Shown here piece after piece: positions 53,722 through 62,848 of a stretch of 64,000 nucleotides of DNA. This DNA comes from Yoonia sp. SS1-5 (GTDB lineage Bacteria; Pseudomonadota; Alphaproteobacteria; Rhodobacterales; Rhodobacteraceae), in the NCBI RefSeq assembly GCF_038443705.2, contig NZ_CP151767.2:1302001-1366000 (forward strand). The letters are read 5' to 3'. The position numbers were made by a program, and so were the translations under genes. Numbering within the stretch: position 1 is the stretch's first letter; every line of letters begins with the position of its first letter. The notes below the pieces were generated by a model that was given only the letters and a program-made list of their open reading frames with translations, did not search any database and was not told where the DNA came from.

Positions 53722-54054
53722 ATGTTGATTTACAAAATTTTCCGGTCCGCCGAATGGGCTGACATGCAGGCAAATGGTGAAACAAAAGGCGCCCCGATTG
53801 ATGTCGCGGACGGCTATGTCCACTTTTCAACGGCGCAGACGGTCAGGGAAACCGCCGCCCTGCATTTCGCGGGCGAAGGCGATTTGATCTTGCTGGCGGT
53901 CGAGGCCGATGGCCTTGATGCGCTCAAATGGGAAGCATCGCGGGGTGGCACCCTCTTTCCGCATCTATATCGCAATCTGCGGATGGCCGATGTCGCATGG
54001 GACGCGCCCTTGCCCTTGGTTGATGGCACCCACCAGTTTCCGGACCTTGCATGA
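53722..54054 (+). CDS. DUF952 protein
   Basis: 110 residues from ATG 53722 (an in-frame ATG at 53710 is possible). It matches DUF952: [39 protein letters not shown], and [20 protein letters not shown] with the conserved His-Leu-Tyr. The family resembles glutathione-S-transferase-related or RES-type small folds; function unknown. It overlaps the pyrD start (ATGA at 54051-54054), the common arrangement in Rhodobacterales. Confidence 0.82.
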   Translation: MLIYKIFRSAEWADMQANGETKGAPIDVADGYVHFSTAQTVRETAALHFAGEGDLILLAVEADGLDALKWEASRGGTLFPHLYRNLRMADVAWDAPLPLVDGTHQFPDLA

Positions 54055-55103
54055 GACTGGTTGAGCAACTGGGGCTTCGCGCATTGCGGCAGCTTGACCC
54101 CGAACGCGCCCACGGCATCGCGCTATCGCTGCTGAATGCCGGGCTTGGTCCACGTGGCGGGCCAAAGACCAGTTCACGGCTATCAACGACAATTGCAGGC
54201 ATTGCCATTCCCAATCCGGTCGGTCTTGCGGCAGGTTTTGACAAAAACGCAACTGCGCTGAATGCGCTTGCCAAAACAGGGTTCGGCTTTCTGGAAGTCG
54301 GCGCAGCGACCCCCTGGCCCCAACCGGGCAACCCCAAGCCGCGCTTGTTTCGACTGACGCAGGACCAGGCCGCAATCAACCGCTTTGGGTTCAACAATGA
54401 TGGGATGGATGCAATTGCAGCCCGGCTGGCCGCGCGACCAAAAGGGCCGGTGATCGGGCTGAACCTTGGGGCCAACAAGGACAGTGCGGACAAGGCAGAC
54501 GATTTTGCCCGCGTGCTGACCAGATGCGGCCCGCATGTTGATTTTGCGACGGTGAACGTCTCGTCCCCCAATACCGAAAAGCTGCGCGATCTGCAGGGCA
54601 AGGCGGCGCTTGGCGCGTTGCTGGACGGGGTGATGGATGCGCGCGCTGCCCTTGCACACCCTATCCCAGTCTTCCTGAAGATCGCGCCGGATCTTGAGGG
54701 GGATGCCCTAGCGGAAATCGCCGATGTCGCCAACAGTACCGGCGTTGCAGCGATTGTCGCAACCAATACGACACTGGATCGCACCGGCCTGCAGGCACCA
54801 CAGGCCGCAGAGGTGGGCGGGCTGTCCGGGCAGCCGCTTTTTGAAAAATCAACGCGGGTGGTAGCCCAGCTTTCCACCCTAACAGAGCTGCCGATTATCG
54901 GGGTCGGCGGGGTCGGCAGTGCCGAACAGGCCTATGCCAAGATCCGGGCCGGCGCATCCGCTATCCAGCTTTATACAGCGCTGGTGTATGGTGGCATGTC
55001 CCTTGTCGATGACATCACACACGGTCTTGAGGAACGGCTGGCCGAGGATGGATTTGCCAATATTGCCGATGCTGTCGGATCAGGACGGGCTGACTGGCTT
55101 TGA
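54051..55103 (+). CDS. pyrD: Dihydroorotate dehydrogenase (class 2, quinone-dependent)
   Basis: 350 residues. The N-terminal membrane-associating helix ([20 protein letters not shown]) is typical of class 2. [16 protein letters not shown] and [20 protein letters not shown] bind [20 protein letters not shown] holds the catalytic Ser; [20 protein letters not shown] is the phosphate site. It oxidises dihydroorotate to orotate, passing electrons to ubiquinone. Its 3' end overlaps the convergent MATE gene by 24 nt. Confidence 0.93.
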   Translation: MRLVEQLGLRALRQLDPERAHGIALSLLNAGLGPRGGPKTSSRLSTTIAGIAIPNPVGLAAGFDKNATALNALAKTGFGFLEVGAATPWPQPGNPKPRLFRLTQDQAAINRFGFNNDGMDAIAARLAARPKGPVIGLNLGANKDSADKADDFARVLTRCGPHVDFATVNVSSPNTEKLRDLQGKAALGALLDGVMDARAALAHPIPVFLKIAPDLEGDALAEIADVANSTGVAAIVATNTTLDRTGLQAPQAAEVGGLSGQPLFEKSTRVVAQLSTLTELPIIGVGGVGSAEQAYAKIRAGASAIQLYTALVYGGMSLVDDITHGLEERLAEDGFANIADAVGSGRADWL

Positions 55104-56405
55104 GGCCGCCGCCTCCAGCCCCGGATACTGCCACGCCAATGTGGCCCCCCGCACCACAAAACTGACCAGCAATCCCAACCAAAGTCCGTGATTGCCAAAG
55201 ACCGCCATCAGCGGCAGCACGGCGACAAAATAGATGATCGTCGAGACGATCATCATGTTGCGCATATCCCTGGTCCGGGTTGCCCCGATGAATATCCCGT
55301 CAAACATCCATGCGGCAACGCCCACGATTGGTGCCGCAACCATGTAAGGCAGATAGACCCCTGCGGCCTGCTGCACATCCGGGTTTTTTGCCATCAGCGC
55401 GACGATAGTCGGACCAAACAACGCAAAGCACAGCGCCAGCACCACACCGATGACCGCACCCCAGAAACTGGTCAACACCGATGCGCGGCGCAACGCCCGG
55501 ACCGATTTTGCGCCCATGGCATTGCCGACCAGCGCCTCTGCCGCCACGGCAAAACCATCCATCGCGTAGGCCGTCACACTTAGAAACTGCAAAAGAATAT
55601 GATTGGCAGCCAGTTGCACATCGCCAAATCTGGCCCCGAAGAACAAAAAGCTGACGAAGATGGCCTGCAGCAGGACCGAGCGGATCAGGATATCCGTGTT
55701 GACCAGCGCCATGTTGATCAGTCTTTCGCGATCAAAAACGCGCGCCCAGTCGCGCCAGGCCGAAACGCCAAACGCATCCCGACACAGCCAAAGCCCCAGG
55801 ATCAGCCCCGACCACTCGGCGATGAATGTGGCCCAGGCCACACCGGGGACGCCCCAGCCAAGATGCAGGACAAAGACGATGTCCAGAACGATATTGGTCC
55901 CGTTCATCAATAGCTGTATCGCGAAAACCCCGCGGGTCCGCCCCTGCCCGATCAGCCAGCCGGTAATGCCGTAAAGCGCAATCATTGCAGGCGCAGACCA
56001 CACCCGGATCGCCATATATTGTCGCGCAAGGCCCTCAACCTCCGGGCTGGCGGGCGACACCACAAAAGCCCCGGCAAACAGCAGGCCTTGCAAACCGATG
56101 ATACAGATGCCCGCAACACTGCCGATCATCAGGGAACGGGTCAGTAATGCGGCAACTTCGGCCTCGCGCCCTGCCCCGCTTGCCTGCGCCGTCAGCCCCG
56201 ACGTCCCCATCCGCAGAAAACCGAATATCCAGTAGATTGCCGTCAGGATGATCGCCCCGATCCCGACCGCACCAATTGGGGCGGCCTCGCCGATCTGTCC
56301 AACAACAGCTGTGTCCACGACCCCCAGGATCGGAACGGTTGCATTGGAAAGGACGATCGGCAGCGCGATGGCAAGGACCCGGCTGTGGGTCAGCGCGTCA
56401 GCCAT
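55080..56405 (-). CDS. MATE-family multidrug/metabolite exporter
   Basis: 441 residues with twelve membrane helices in two halves. Conserved MATE pieces include [20 protein letters not shown] at the N-terminus and [20 protein letters not shown] in the second half, of the DinF/NorM subgroup. It exports cationic compounds using an H+ or Na+ gradient. It overlaps the downstream thioesterase start by 8 nt at its 5' side, so it may be co-transcribed with the two thioesterases. Confidence 0.88.
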   Translation of the reverse strand: MADALTHSRVLAIALPIVLSNATVPILGVVDTAVVGQIGEAAPIGAVGIGAIILTAIYWIFGFLRMGTSGLTAQASGAGREAEVAALLTRSLMIGSVAGICIIGLQGLLFAGAFVVSPASPEVEGLARQYMAIRVWSAPAMIALYGITGWLIGQGRTRGVFAIQLLMNGTNIVLDIVFVLHLGWGVPGVAWATFIAEWSGLILGLWLCRDAFGVSAWRDWARVFDRERLINMALVNTDILIRSVLLQAIFVSFLFFGARFGDVQLAANHILLQFLSVTAYAMDGFAVAAEALVGNAMGAKSVRALRRASVLTSFWGAVIGVVLALCFALFGPTIVALMAKNPDVQQAAGVYLPYMVAAPIVGVAAWMFDGIFIGATRTRDMRNMMIVSTIIYFVAVLPLMAVFGNHGLWLGLLVSFVVRGATLAWQYPGLEAAASKPVSPS

Positions 56406-56892
56406 CCCGTTGCGGCATCAGGAAATGTCCGGTGGCCTGCGCAAACAGCCGGTCGCGATTATCCTGCCAGGCTTCGACATGCACCGACCCATAGCGCCGG
56501 CCCGAGCGGTTGATCCGCGCCCGCGCATAGGCGTCACGCGGCAAACCGGACCTCAGATAGTCAACCGTGAAATCAATCGTCTTGGGAAAAACGACGCGCG
56601 GCAGATCATCCACAACCTTGCCGCTTTCCATATCTTCCCAGACCATGGCCCAGCTCAATTCGATGATCGCCGTGACTTCCAGAAAGGCCGCAGTGACGCC
56701 GCCATGCAGCGCGGGCAATAGCGGATTGCCGATAAGGTCGTCCTTGAATGGCAGGATCGCGGTCAATTCATCCCCGCGCCGGTCGATATGTATCCCCAGA
56801 AACTGAATATAGGGCACACCCGCGACAAGTTTGCCCAACATCGCGTCACGACGCTGTTTGACCACCTGCACGGGTTCGGGTTTGCGGCTCAT
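56398..56892 (-). CDS. PaaI-type hotdog thioesterase (first)
   Basis: 164 residues with a hotdog fold: [20 protein letters not shown] supplies the HGG catalytic region, and [20 protein letters not shown] the pantetheine-site strand. Members hydrolyse acyl- or phenylacetyl-CoA thioesters. It overlaps the second thioesterase (ATGA) and the MATE gene by 8 nt. The active-site Asn/Asp of PaaI is not obvious, so the substrate is open. Confidence 0.8.
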   Translation of the reverse strand: MSRKPEPVQVVKQRRDAMLGKLVAGVPYIQFLGIHIDRRGDELTAILPFKDDLIGNPLLPALHGGVTAAFLEVTAIIELSWAMVWEDMESGKVVDDLPRVVFPKTIDFTVDYLRSGLPRDAYARARINRSGRRYGSVHVEAWQDNRDRLFAQATGHFLMPQRDG

Positions 56893-57329
56893 GTGCGCGG
56901 CCTTTCAAGTGTGAACGCGCCAGTGGCCGCAGCCACGGGGCGATCAGTCTCGCTATCGGTTGCAACCGCCCGGACAAAAGCGACCGAACGGGTGACATGA
57001 TAACATTCCGCCCGCGCGGTAATGGCATCACCGGGTTTGGCCGGTCGCATGTAGTCAATCCGCAGATCAAGGGTCGCCGTCCCCATCGGCGCAGAAGGAT
57101 GCGACATCACAGCCGCCCCACCGCAAGTGTCCATCAGGGCCGAAACCGCGCCGCCATGAATGACACCGGTTTCAGGATCGCCAATCAATCGCGAATCGTA
57201 GGGCATGCCGATACAGGCCATGCCGTCGCCAATCTCGCTCAGTTTCATGCCCAGCGCACGCGCATGGGGGATGGCCTCTATGAACTGGCGCGCAATCTTT
57301 TCGCGCCTGGCTTTGTTATCGTCGGACAT
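56889..57329 (-). CDS. PaaI-type hotdog thioesterase (second)
   Basis: 146 residues: [20 protein letters not shown] holds the HGG segment and the downstream Asp of the PaaI active site; [20 protein letters not shown] is the family strand. It is the first gene of the thioesterase-thioesterase-MATE operon (ATGA overlap at 56889-56892). The two copies share fold but differ widely in sequence, suggesting different or paired functions. Confidence 0.83.
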   Translation of the reverse strand: MSDDNKARREKIARQFIEAIPHARALGMKLSEIGDGMACIGMPYDSRLIGDPETGVIHGGAVSALMDTCGGAAVMSHPSAPMGTATLDLRIDYMRPAKPGDAITARAECYHVTRSVAFVRAVATDSETDRPVAAATGAFTLERPRT

Positions 57330-57484
57330 GTGGTCATCCTATCGGCCATTTCCGTTGCGCAATGTGTCATGTGGGGATGTAAGCGCAAGGTCTTTGTCGG
57401 GTTTTTGCGACCAACAAAAGCTTGAACCAGGCGCCGTTGCCCCGCCCAAAACTTGCCGCTAGGCTGTCGTCGAGGGAGAACGCA

Positions 57485-57853
57485 ATGCCGGAAAAACGCC
57501 TGTCATTCAAAGAAATGTGCGCCGCCTATGACGTGACGCCACGCACATTGCGCTATTATGAATATATCGAGTTGCTGACGCCCGAAAAGGAAGGCCGTTC
57601 GCGGTTCTACGGCCCCAAGGAACTTGCACGCATGACCCTGATCTTGCGCGGGCGCCGTTTTGGTTTTGCGCTGGAAGATATTCGGCAATGGCTTTTGATC
57701 TACGAAAAGGAAGGGACCGAGGCGCAGATGCGCGAATGGGTGACCCTTGCGGACAAGCAAATGGCAGAGCTGGCCGAACAGAAAGTGCAGCTGGAAAACA
57801 CCATGGAAGAATTGCAGCGGCTGCGCGATGAAACCGCAGCCACCCTTGGCTAG
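57485..57853 (+). CDS. MerR-family regulator (first of two)
   Basis: 122 residues from ATG 57485 (GAGGGAG upstream). The MerR HTH is at residues 6-70 (MCAAYDVTPRTLRYYEYIEL, SRFYGPKELARMTLILRGRR) and a coiled-coil end follows (EQKVQLENTMEELQRLRDET). No Cys metal ligands are visible. Pairs of this type in front of acyl-CoA dehydrogenase genes regulate fatty or branched-chain acid degradation (LiuR/PsrA-like inference). Confidence 0.83.
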   Translation: MPEKRLSFKEMCAAYDVTPRTLRYYEYIELLTPEKEGRSRFYGPKELARMTLILRGRRFGFALEDIRQWLLIYEKEGTEAQMREWVTLADKQMAELAEQKVQLENTMEELQRLRDETAATLG

Positions 57854-58174
57854 GGGTCACGCCGCATTCACCACCCGTCACAAGCCTGTGCGTCTGGCGC
57901 GAGATGTCGCCATATGTTGGGTGCCTCTCGGATGCGAGGTCCCGCCAGAAATGCCTTCCAATGATGCCCCATCATCCTATAAATAAGGGTTACGGGGAAA
58001 AATCCGGATTTCTTCCCTCTTAGAAAATTGCGTGTAACGCCCCCCGATCTTTGCTGACCTTTCGTCAACCTGCTTGTGACGCCACGTTACGTTTACGTTA
58101 ACGTCAGCATTGCTTGTAAGGTGGGTCCTGACTTCGCAAGTGGGCGTCATTCGACACTCACAAGGATTAATGAA
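57854..58174. other. 320-nt gap between the two MerR genes
   Basis: No gene is supported. It contains a palindromic cluster at 58084-58106 (separate entry). The part before it (57960-58040) is AT-rich and could hold the promoter of the second MerR gene and the operon behind it. The ribosome site AAGGATTAATGAA lies just before 58175. Confidence 0.5.
58084..58106. promoter_or_regulatory. Candidate MerR-type operator (ACGTTAACGT palindrome cluster)
   Basis: ACGTT-ACGTTT-ACGTTAACGT: three ACGTT-type steps with a perfect 10-bp palindrome ACGTTAACGT at 58095-58104. Such ACGT-rich dyads are used by LiuR-like MerR regulators. It is 69 nt upstream of the second MerR start. Confidence 0.55.
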
Positions 58175-58576
58175 ATGACAACGGACTTGATGAACATACG
58201 AGAGATGTGTGACGCCTTTAATGTCACGCCACGCACCCTGCGCTTTTACGAAGCCAAGGAGCTGATATTCCCGATCCGCGAAGGTCAAAAACGCCTGTTC
58301 ACGAAACGGGATCGCGCCCGGTTAAAGCTGATCCTGCGCGGCAAGCGCTTTGGTTTCAGCCTCGAGGAAATTCGCCAGCTGCTTGATCTTTATCACATGG
58401 ATGATGGTCAGGAAGCACAACTGTCGAAATCATACGAACTGGCGCAGAACCATCTGGCCGATATGGAAGCACAAAAAGCCGAGCTTGAGCAGGCCATCGC
58501 CGAGCTGAAAGAGCAAATGGCTTGGGGTGCAACCAAACTCGCCAATATGAGCAAACACAAATCTGTCGCGGCATAA
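58175..58576 (+). CDS. MerR-family regulator (second of two)
   Basis: 133 residues from ATG 58175. HTH at residues 5-70 (MCDAFNVTPRTLRFYEAKEL, KRLFTKRDRARLKLILRGKR) and a coiled coil (NHLADMEAQKAELEQAIAEL, KEQMAWGATKL). It is clearly a paralogue of the first (for example LILRGKRFGFSLEEIRQLL against LILRGRRFGFALEDIRQWL). It lies 39 nt before the acyl-CoA dehydrogenase gene and probably regulates it and its own promoter. Confidence 0.85.
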   Translation: MTTDLMNIREMCDAFNVTPRTLRFYEAKELIFPIREGQKRLFTKRDRARLKLILRGKRFGFSLEEIRQLLDLYHMDDGQEAQLSKSYELAQNHLADMEAQKAELEQAIAELKEQMAWGATKLANMSKHKSVAA

Positions 58577-58615
58577 TCTGCCGCGACCCCCACTCACGCC
58601 CCGAGGAGACCGCCC

Positions 58616-60394
58616 ATGCCGATCTACACCGCACCAACAAAAGACATCCAGTTCGTCCTGCATGACCTGCTGCGCGTCAGCGAGCAGGATATCGAGGGCT
58701 TTGAAGATCTGGATCGGGACTTCACAGGTGCGGTTATCGAAGAGGCCGGGCGGATCGCATCAGAGGTTCTGCATCCGCTGAACGTCGTTGGCGATACCGA
58801 AGGCTGCGTGATGGAAAACGGCGTCGTCCGGACCCCGACCGGTTTCAAGGACGCCTTTGCACAGATGAAAGACGGCGGCTGGACCGCGATGGATTGCGAC
58901 CCGGAATATGGTGGTCAGGGTCTGCCCTACATCATGCACACGGCGGCGCAGGAACCGTTTGTGTCGTCGAACATGGCGTTCAACATGTATCAGGGCCTGA
59001 CCCACGGCGCCTATTCGGCGATCTATGCGCACGGATCCGACGAACAAAAGCAGAAATACCTGCCCAAGATGGTCTCATGCGAATGGACCGGCACCATGAA
59101 CCTGACCGAACCGCATTGCGGCACTGATCTGGGCCTGATGCGTACCAAGGCGGTGCCAAATGGCGACGGGTCTTACAAGATCTCGGGTCAGAAAATCTTT
59201 ATCTCGGCCGGTGAACATGACATGGCCGACAACATCATCCACCTCGTTCTTGCCAAAATTCAGGGCGGCCCCGAGGGGATTAAAGGCGTGTCCTTGTTCA
59301 TTGTCCCGAAATTCATGGTCAATGATGACGGCTCGCTTGGCGCCCGCAACGGTGTCGCCTGCGGCAAGATCGAAGAGAAAATGGGCATTCACGGCAACTC
59401 GACCTGCGTGATGAACTATGACGATGCCACCGGCTATCTGATTGGTGAAGAACACAAAGGCATGCGCGCCATGTTCACCATGATGAACGAGGCCCGTCTG
59501 GGCGTGGGTCTTCAGGGCTATGCGCAGGCGGAAAGCGCGTATCAGAACGCGGTGGCCTACGCCAATGACCGGCTGCAGGGCCGCGACGTGACCGGTGCAA
59601 AAAACCCCGATGGTCCCGCCGACCCGCTGATCGTGCATCCCGATATCCGCCGCAACCTGATGGATCAGAAATCCTTTGTCGAAGGTGCGCGCGCCTTTAC
59701 CTATTGGGGCGCCTACCTGATCGACCGGGCGCACAAGAACAGCGATGAAGATGCGGACGGGCTGATTTCGCTGATGACCCCTGTCATCAAGGGCTTCCTC
59801 ACCGACAAAGGCTTTGAATATGCCACGGCGGCCCAGCAGGTCTATGGCGGGCACGGCTATATCGAAGAATGGGGCATGTCCCAATATGCCCGCGACGCCC
59901 GGATCGCCATGATCTACGAAGGCGCCAACGGCATTCAGGCGCTTGATCTGGTAGGCCGCAAGCTTGCCCAGGATGGCGGCAAGCATGTCATGGCGTTCTT
60001 CGAGATGATCAAGACCTTCATCAAGGAAAACGAAGGCAACGAAGCCCTCAGGACCGATTTCCTCGACCCGCTGAAAGCGGCCTCAAAGGATCTGCAGGCC
60101 GCGGGCATGTATTTCATGCAGAACGGCATGAAGAACCCCAACAATGCTTTGTCCGGATCCTATGACTTCATGCATATGATGGGGCATGTCTGCCTTGGGC
60201 TGATGTGGGCACGCATGGCCAAGGCCGCGATGGAAGCGCTGGAAAGCGGTGCATCTGACACCGCATTCTACGAGACCAAGATTGCGACCGGCCGCTACTA
60301 TATGGCCCGCCAATTGCCTGCCACATCCATGCATCTGTCCCGGATCAACACGGGTGCCGATACTGTGATGGCGCTGGACGCAGCAAACTTCTAA
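58616..60394 (+). CDS. Acyl-CoA dehydrogenase, DmdC-like
   Basis: 592 residues, the long form with an extra C-terminal domain (residues ~460-592), as in DmdC (3-methylmercaptopropionyl-CoA dehydrogenase) and other long FadE-type enzymes. [20 protein letters not shown] binds [23 protein letters not shown] follows; [20 protein letters not shown] and [16 protein letters not shown] are near the catalytic base Glu. It introduces the trans double bond into acyl-CoA. Substrate may be fatty acyl, branched or dimethylsulfoniopropionate-derived; position before GST/thiolase/FadJ genes points to beta-oxidation. Confidence 0.88.
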   Translation: MPIYTAPTKDIQFVLHDLLRVSEQDIEGFEDLDRDFTGAVIEEAGRIASEVLHPLNVVGDTEGCVMENGVVRTPTGFKDAFAQMKDGGWTAMDCDPEYGGQGLPYIMHTAAQEPFVSSNMAFNMYQGLTHGAYSAIYAHGSDEQKQKYLPKMVSCEWTGTMNLTEPHCGTDLGLMRTKAVPNGDGSYKISGQKIFISAGEHDMADNIIHLVLAKIQGGPEGIKGVSLFIVPKFMVNDDGSLGARNGVACGKIEEKMGIHGNSTCVMNYDDATGYLIGEEHKGMRAMFTMMNEARLGVGLQGYAQAESAYQNAVAYANDRLQGRDVTGAKNPDGPADPLIVHPDIRRNLMDQKSFVEGARAFTYWGAYLIDRAHKNSDEDADGLISLMTPVIKGFLTDKGFEYATAAQQVYGGHGYIEEWGMSQYARDARIAMIYEGANGIQALDLVGRKLAQDGGKHVMAFFEMIKTFIKENEGNEALRTDFLDPLKAASKDLQAAGMYFMQNGMKNPNNALSGSYDFMHMMGHVCLGLMWARMAKAAMEALESGASDTAFYETKIATGRYYMARQLPATSMHLSRINTGADTVMALDAANF

Positions 60395-60403
60395 GCTGAC
60401 CCC

Positions 60404-60426
60404 GGGGCGCGAGACTCGCGCCCCTT
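60404..60426 (+). terminator. Hairpin after the acyl-CoA dehydrogenase gene
   Basis: A perfect 10-bp stem GGGGCGCGAG / CTCGCGCCCC around a single A, followed by only TT. It may attenuate read-through into the GST/thiolase genes or stabilise the upstream mRNA end. Confidence 0.5.
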
Positions 60427-60473
60427 ACCGACGCCGTACTGCGTCTCTGACCCGGGTTGGGAGGCCTGCACTC

Positions 60474-61109
60474 ATGTCCATGAAATTACACTGTTTTGGC
60501 GAAAGCGGCCACTCTTACAAGGCGGCGCTCAGCCTGACCCTGGCCGATCAGGAATGGGAGCCGGTCTTCGTTGATTTTTTCAACGGCGGCACGCGGACGC
60601 CCGCCTATCTGGAACTGAATGTCATGGGCGAAGCCCCCGTTCTGGAAGACGGTGATACGGTACTGACCCAATCAGGTGTCATTCAGGACTATATCAGCTC
60701 GAAATCGGGTAAGCTGGGCGGCAAATCCGCAGCGGAACGGCGCGAGGTTCTGCGCTGGCTGTTCTATGACAACCACAAAGTGTCCAGTATCGCAGGGCCG
60801 CTGCGGTTCATCATGAACTTTCTGCCCGAAGAAAAGCGCAATGCGGATGTCATTGCCTTTCTGTCGGGGCGGCTGGCCGGTGCGTTGAAAGTCATGGATG
60901 CCCATCTGGACGGGCGCAACTGGCTTGCCGGTGAAGAGCTGACAATCGCTGACATCGCCTGCTGCAGCTATCTCTACTACCCCGAAGATTTCAATTTCGA
61001 CCGCAAGGCCTATCCCAATATCGACCGTTGGCTGGATGCCATTGCCGCCCAACCCGGTTGGAAACACCCCTATGATTTGATGCCCGGCTCCCCAGCGGAC
61101 CGGGCTTAA
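60474..61109 (+). CDS. Glutathione S-transferase-family protein
   Basis: 211 residues (ATG 60474, or 60480). The N-terminal thioredoxin-like half has KLHCFGESGHSYKAALSLTL and VMGEAPVLEDGDTVLTQSGV with the cis-Pro and the glutathione-binding Gln-Ser; the C-terminal helical half has WLAGEELTIADIACCSYLYY (N-capping motif). A GST in a beta-oxidation operon may detoxify reactive acyl intermediates. Substrate unknown. Confidence 0.82.
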   Translation: MSMKLHCFGESGHSYKAALSLTLADQEWEPVFVDFFNGGTRTPAYLELNVMGEAPVLEDGDTVLTQSGVIQDYISSKSGKLGGKSAAERREVLRWLFYDNHKVSSIAGPLRFIMNFLPEEKRNADVIAFLSGRLAGALKVMDAHLDGRNWLAGEELTIADIACCSYLYYPEDFNFDRKAYPNIDRWLDAIAAQPGWKHPYDLMPGSPADRA

Positions 61110-61120
61110 CGGAGGACCCC

Positions 61121-62332
61121 ATGACCGAAGCCTATATCTATGACACCGTGCGTACCCCGCGCGGCAAGGGCCGCAAGGACGGCAGCCTGCACGAGGTGAC
61201 CTCTGCCCGCCTGTCCGCCGGCGTTCTGAACGCCTTGAAAGAGCGGAATAATCTGGAAGGGCATGCTGTCGAGGATGTGATCTGGGGCAACGTCACCCAG
61301 GTCGGCGAACAGGGTGGGTGCCTTGCGCGCACTGCGGTGCTCGCCTCTGACCTTGACGAAAGCATCCCCGGACTGGCAATCAACCGCTTTTGCGCCTCTG
61401 GGATGGAGGCGGTGAACCTTGCCGCAAATCAGGTCAAGGGCGGCGCCGGTTCGGCCTATATCGCCGGTGGGGTCGAAATGATGGGCCGGGTGCCGATGGG
61501 GTCAGACGGGGCTGCAATTGCGGTCGATCCGTCCATCGCGATGGATACTTATTTTGTGCCGCAAGGGATCTCGGCCGATATCATCGCCACCGAATACGGT
61601 TTCAGCCGCGATGCGGCCGACCAATTGGCGGTCAAAAGTCAGCAACGTGCGGCCACCGCATGGGAAGAAGGCAGATTTGCCAATTCCATCGTCGCTGTAA
61701 AGGATATCAACGGCCTGCCGATCCTTGCGCACGACGAATACATGCGCCCCCAGACCGATATGCAGTCGCTTGGCGCGCTGAACCCCGCGTTTCAGGCGAT
61801 GGGCGAGGTCATGCCCGGCTTCGACAAGGTCGCATTAATGAAATACCCGCATCTGGAACGGATCAACCATATTCACCACGCCGGGAATTCATCCGGCATC
61901 GTGGATGGGGCCGCCGGGGTCCTGATTGCCAACAAGGCATGGGGCGAAGCGCACGGGATCAAACCGCGCGCGCGGATCAAGGCAACGGCCAAGATCGGCA
62001 CCGACCCAACGATCATGCTGACCGGCCCAGTCCCCGTGACCGAAAAGATCATGGCCGACAGCGGCATGCAAATCAGCGATATCGACCTGTTCGAGGTGAA
62101 TGAGGCCTTTGCATCCGTTGTGATGCGTTTCATGCAGGCCTTTGACGTTGACGACAGCGTGGTCAACGTCAATGGCGGTTCCATCGCGATGGGTCACCCG
62201 CTGGGTGCGACCGGCGCAATCATCATCGGAACCCTGCTGGACGAGTTGGAGCGCACCGGCAAGGGCACAGGTCTTGCCACGCTTTGTATCGCCTCGGGCA
62301 TGGGTGCCGCGACGATCATCGAAAGGCTGTGA
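61121..62332 (+). CDS. Acetyl-CoA C-acetyltransferase (thiolase)
   Basis: 403 residues. The acyl-enzyme Cys is in GLAINRFCASGMEAVNLAAN; the second active-site region INHIHHAGNSSGIVDGAAGV carries His; GGSIAMGHPLGATGAIIIG and TLCIASGMGAATIIERL carry the last His and Cys. It splits 3-ketoacyl-CoA or condenses two acetyl-CoA. It is 11 nt after the GST gene, and the FadJ-type gene follows, so it is the FadA/FadI partner. Confidence 0.92.
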   Translation: MTEAYIYDTVRTPRGKGRKDGSLHEVTSARLSAGVLNALKERNNLEGHAVEDVIWGNVTQVGEQGGCLARTAVLASDLDESIPGLAINRFCASGMEAVNLAANQVKGGAGSAYIAGGVEMMGRVPMGSDGAAIAVDPSIAMDTYFVPQGISADIIATEYGFSRDAADQLAVKSQQRAATAWEEGRFANSIVAVKDINGLPILAHDEYMRPQTDMQSLGALNPAFQAMGEVMPGFDKVALMKYPHLERINHIHHAGNSSGIVDGAAGVLIANKAWGEAHGIKPRARIKATAKIGTDPTIMLTGPVPVTEKIMADSGMQISDIDLFEVNEAFASVVMRFMQAFDVDDSVVNVNGGSIAMGHPLGATGAIIIGTLLDELERTGKGTGLATLCIASGMGAATIIERL

Positions 62333-62338
62333 CACGGC

Positions 62339-62848
62339 GTGACGGGACCCGACGATGCGGAAGCCAAGCGGATATATCAGGAACTGCTCGACAAGATCGG
62401 GCAATCCTATTTTGATGCAGATTTCGCATATTTCCGCGATGTCATCCACGTCCCGCACACGCTGCATTCGCAAGGCCAGACCGTGCATGTCGACACAGAT
62501 GAAGACCTGCGCGCCGGGTTCAACAAGTTCCGCTCTTATCTGGCGGGCATCGGCGTGACCGAGTTCATCCGCACATGCGAGGATGCGATGTTTCTCAATG
62601 AGCAGCAGATCATTGGCGAACATACCTCGCACCTGCTGCGCAACGGCGTCTGGAGCCGCGAACCCTACAACGTCCGGTCAATGCTTCGCCGCACCGACGG
62701 GCGCTGGCAAGTCTGCTCGTCGGAAAACGCCCTGCCCGACAGCGCCTGGCAAATCATGGCCATGGCCCCGCGCAGTGCCAAAACAAAAATCGCCCGTGCT
62801 GCGGGCATACGCAAACAGAACTCCAAAACAGGAGAGTCAAATGACTGA
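62339..62848 (+). CDS. NTF2-like small protein in the beta-oxidation operon
   Basis: 169 residues from GTG 62339. It has an NTF2/SnoaL-type cone (IGQSYFDADFAYFRDVIHVP, LNEQQIIGEHTSHLLRNGVW, TDGRWQVCSSENALPDSAWQ) and a basic tail. It lies 6 nt after the thiolase and overlaps the FadJ-type start by 8 nt, a linkage seen in Rhodobacteraceae. Enzymatic role unknown. Confidence 0.72.
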   Translation: MTGPDDAEAKRIYQELLDKIGQSYFDADFAYFRDVIHVPHTLHSQGQTVHVDTDEDLRAGFNKFRSYLAGIGVTEFIRTCEDAMFLNEQQIIGEHTSHLLRNGVWSREPYNVRSMLRRTDGRWQVCSSENALPDSAWQIMAMAPRSAKTKIARAAGIRKQNSKTGESND

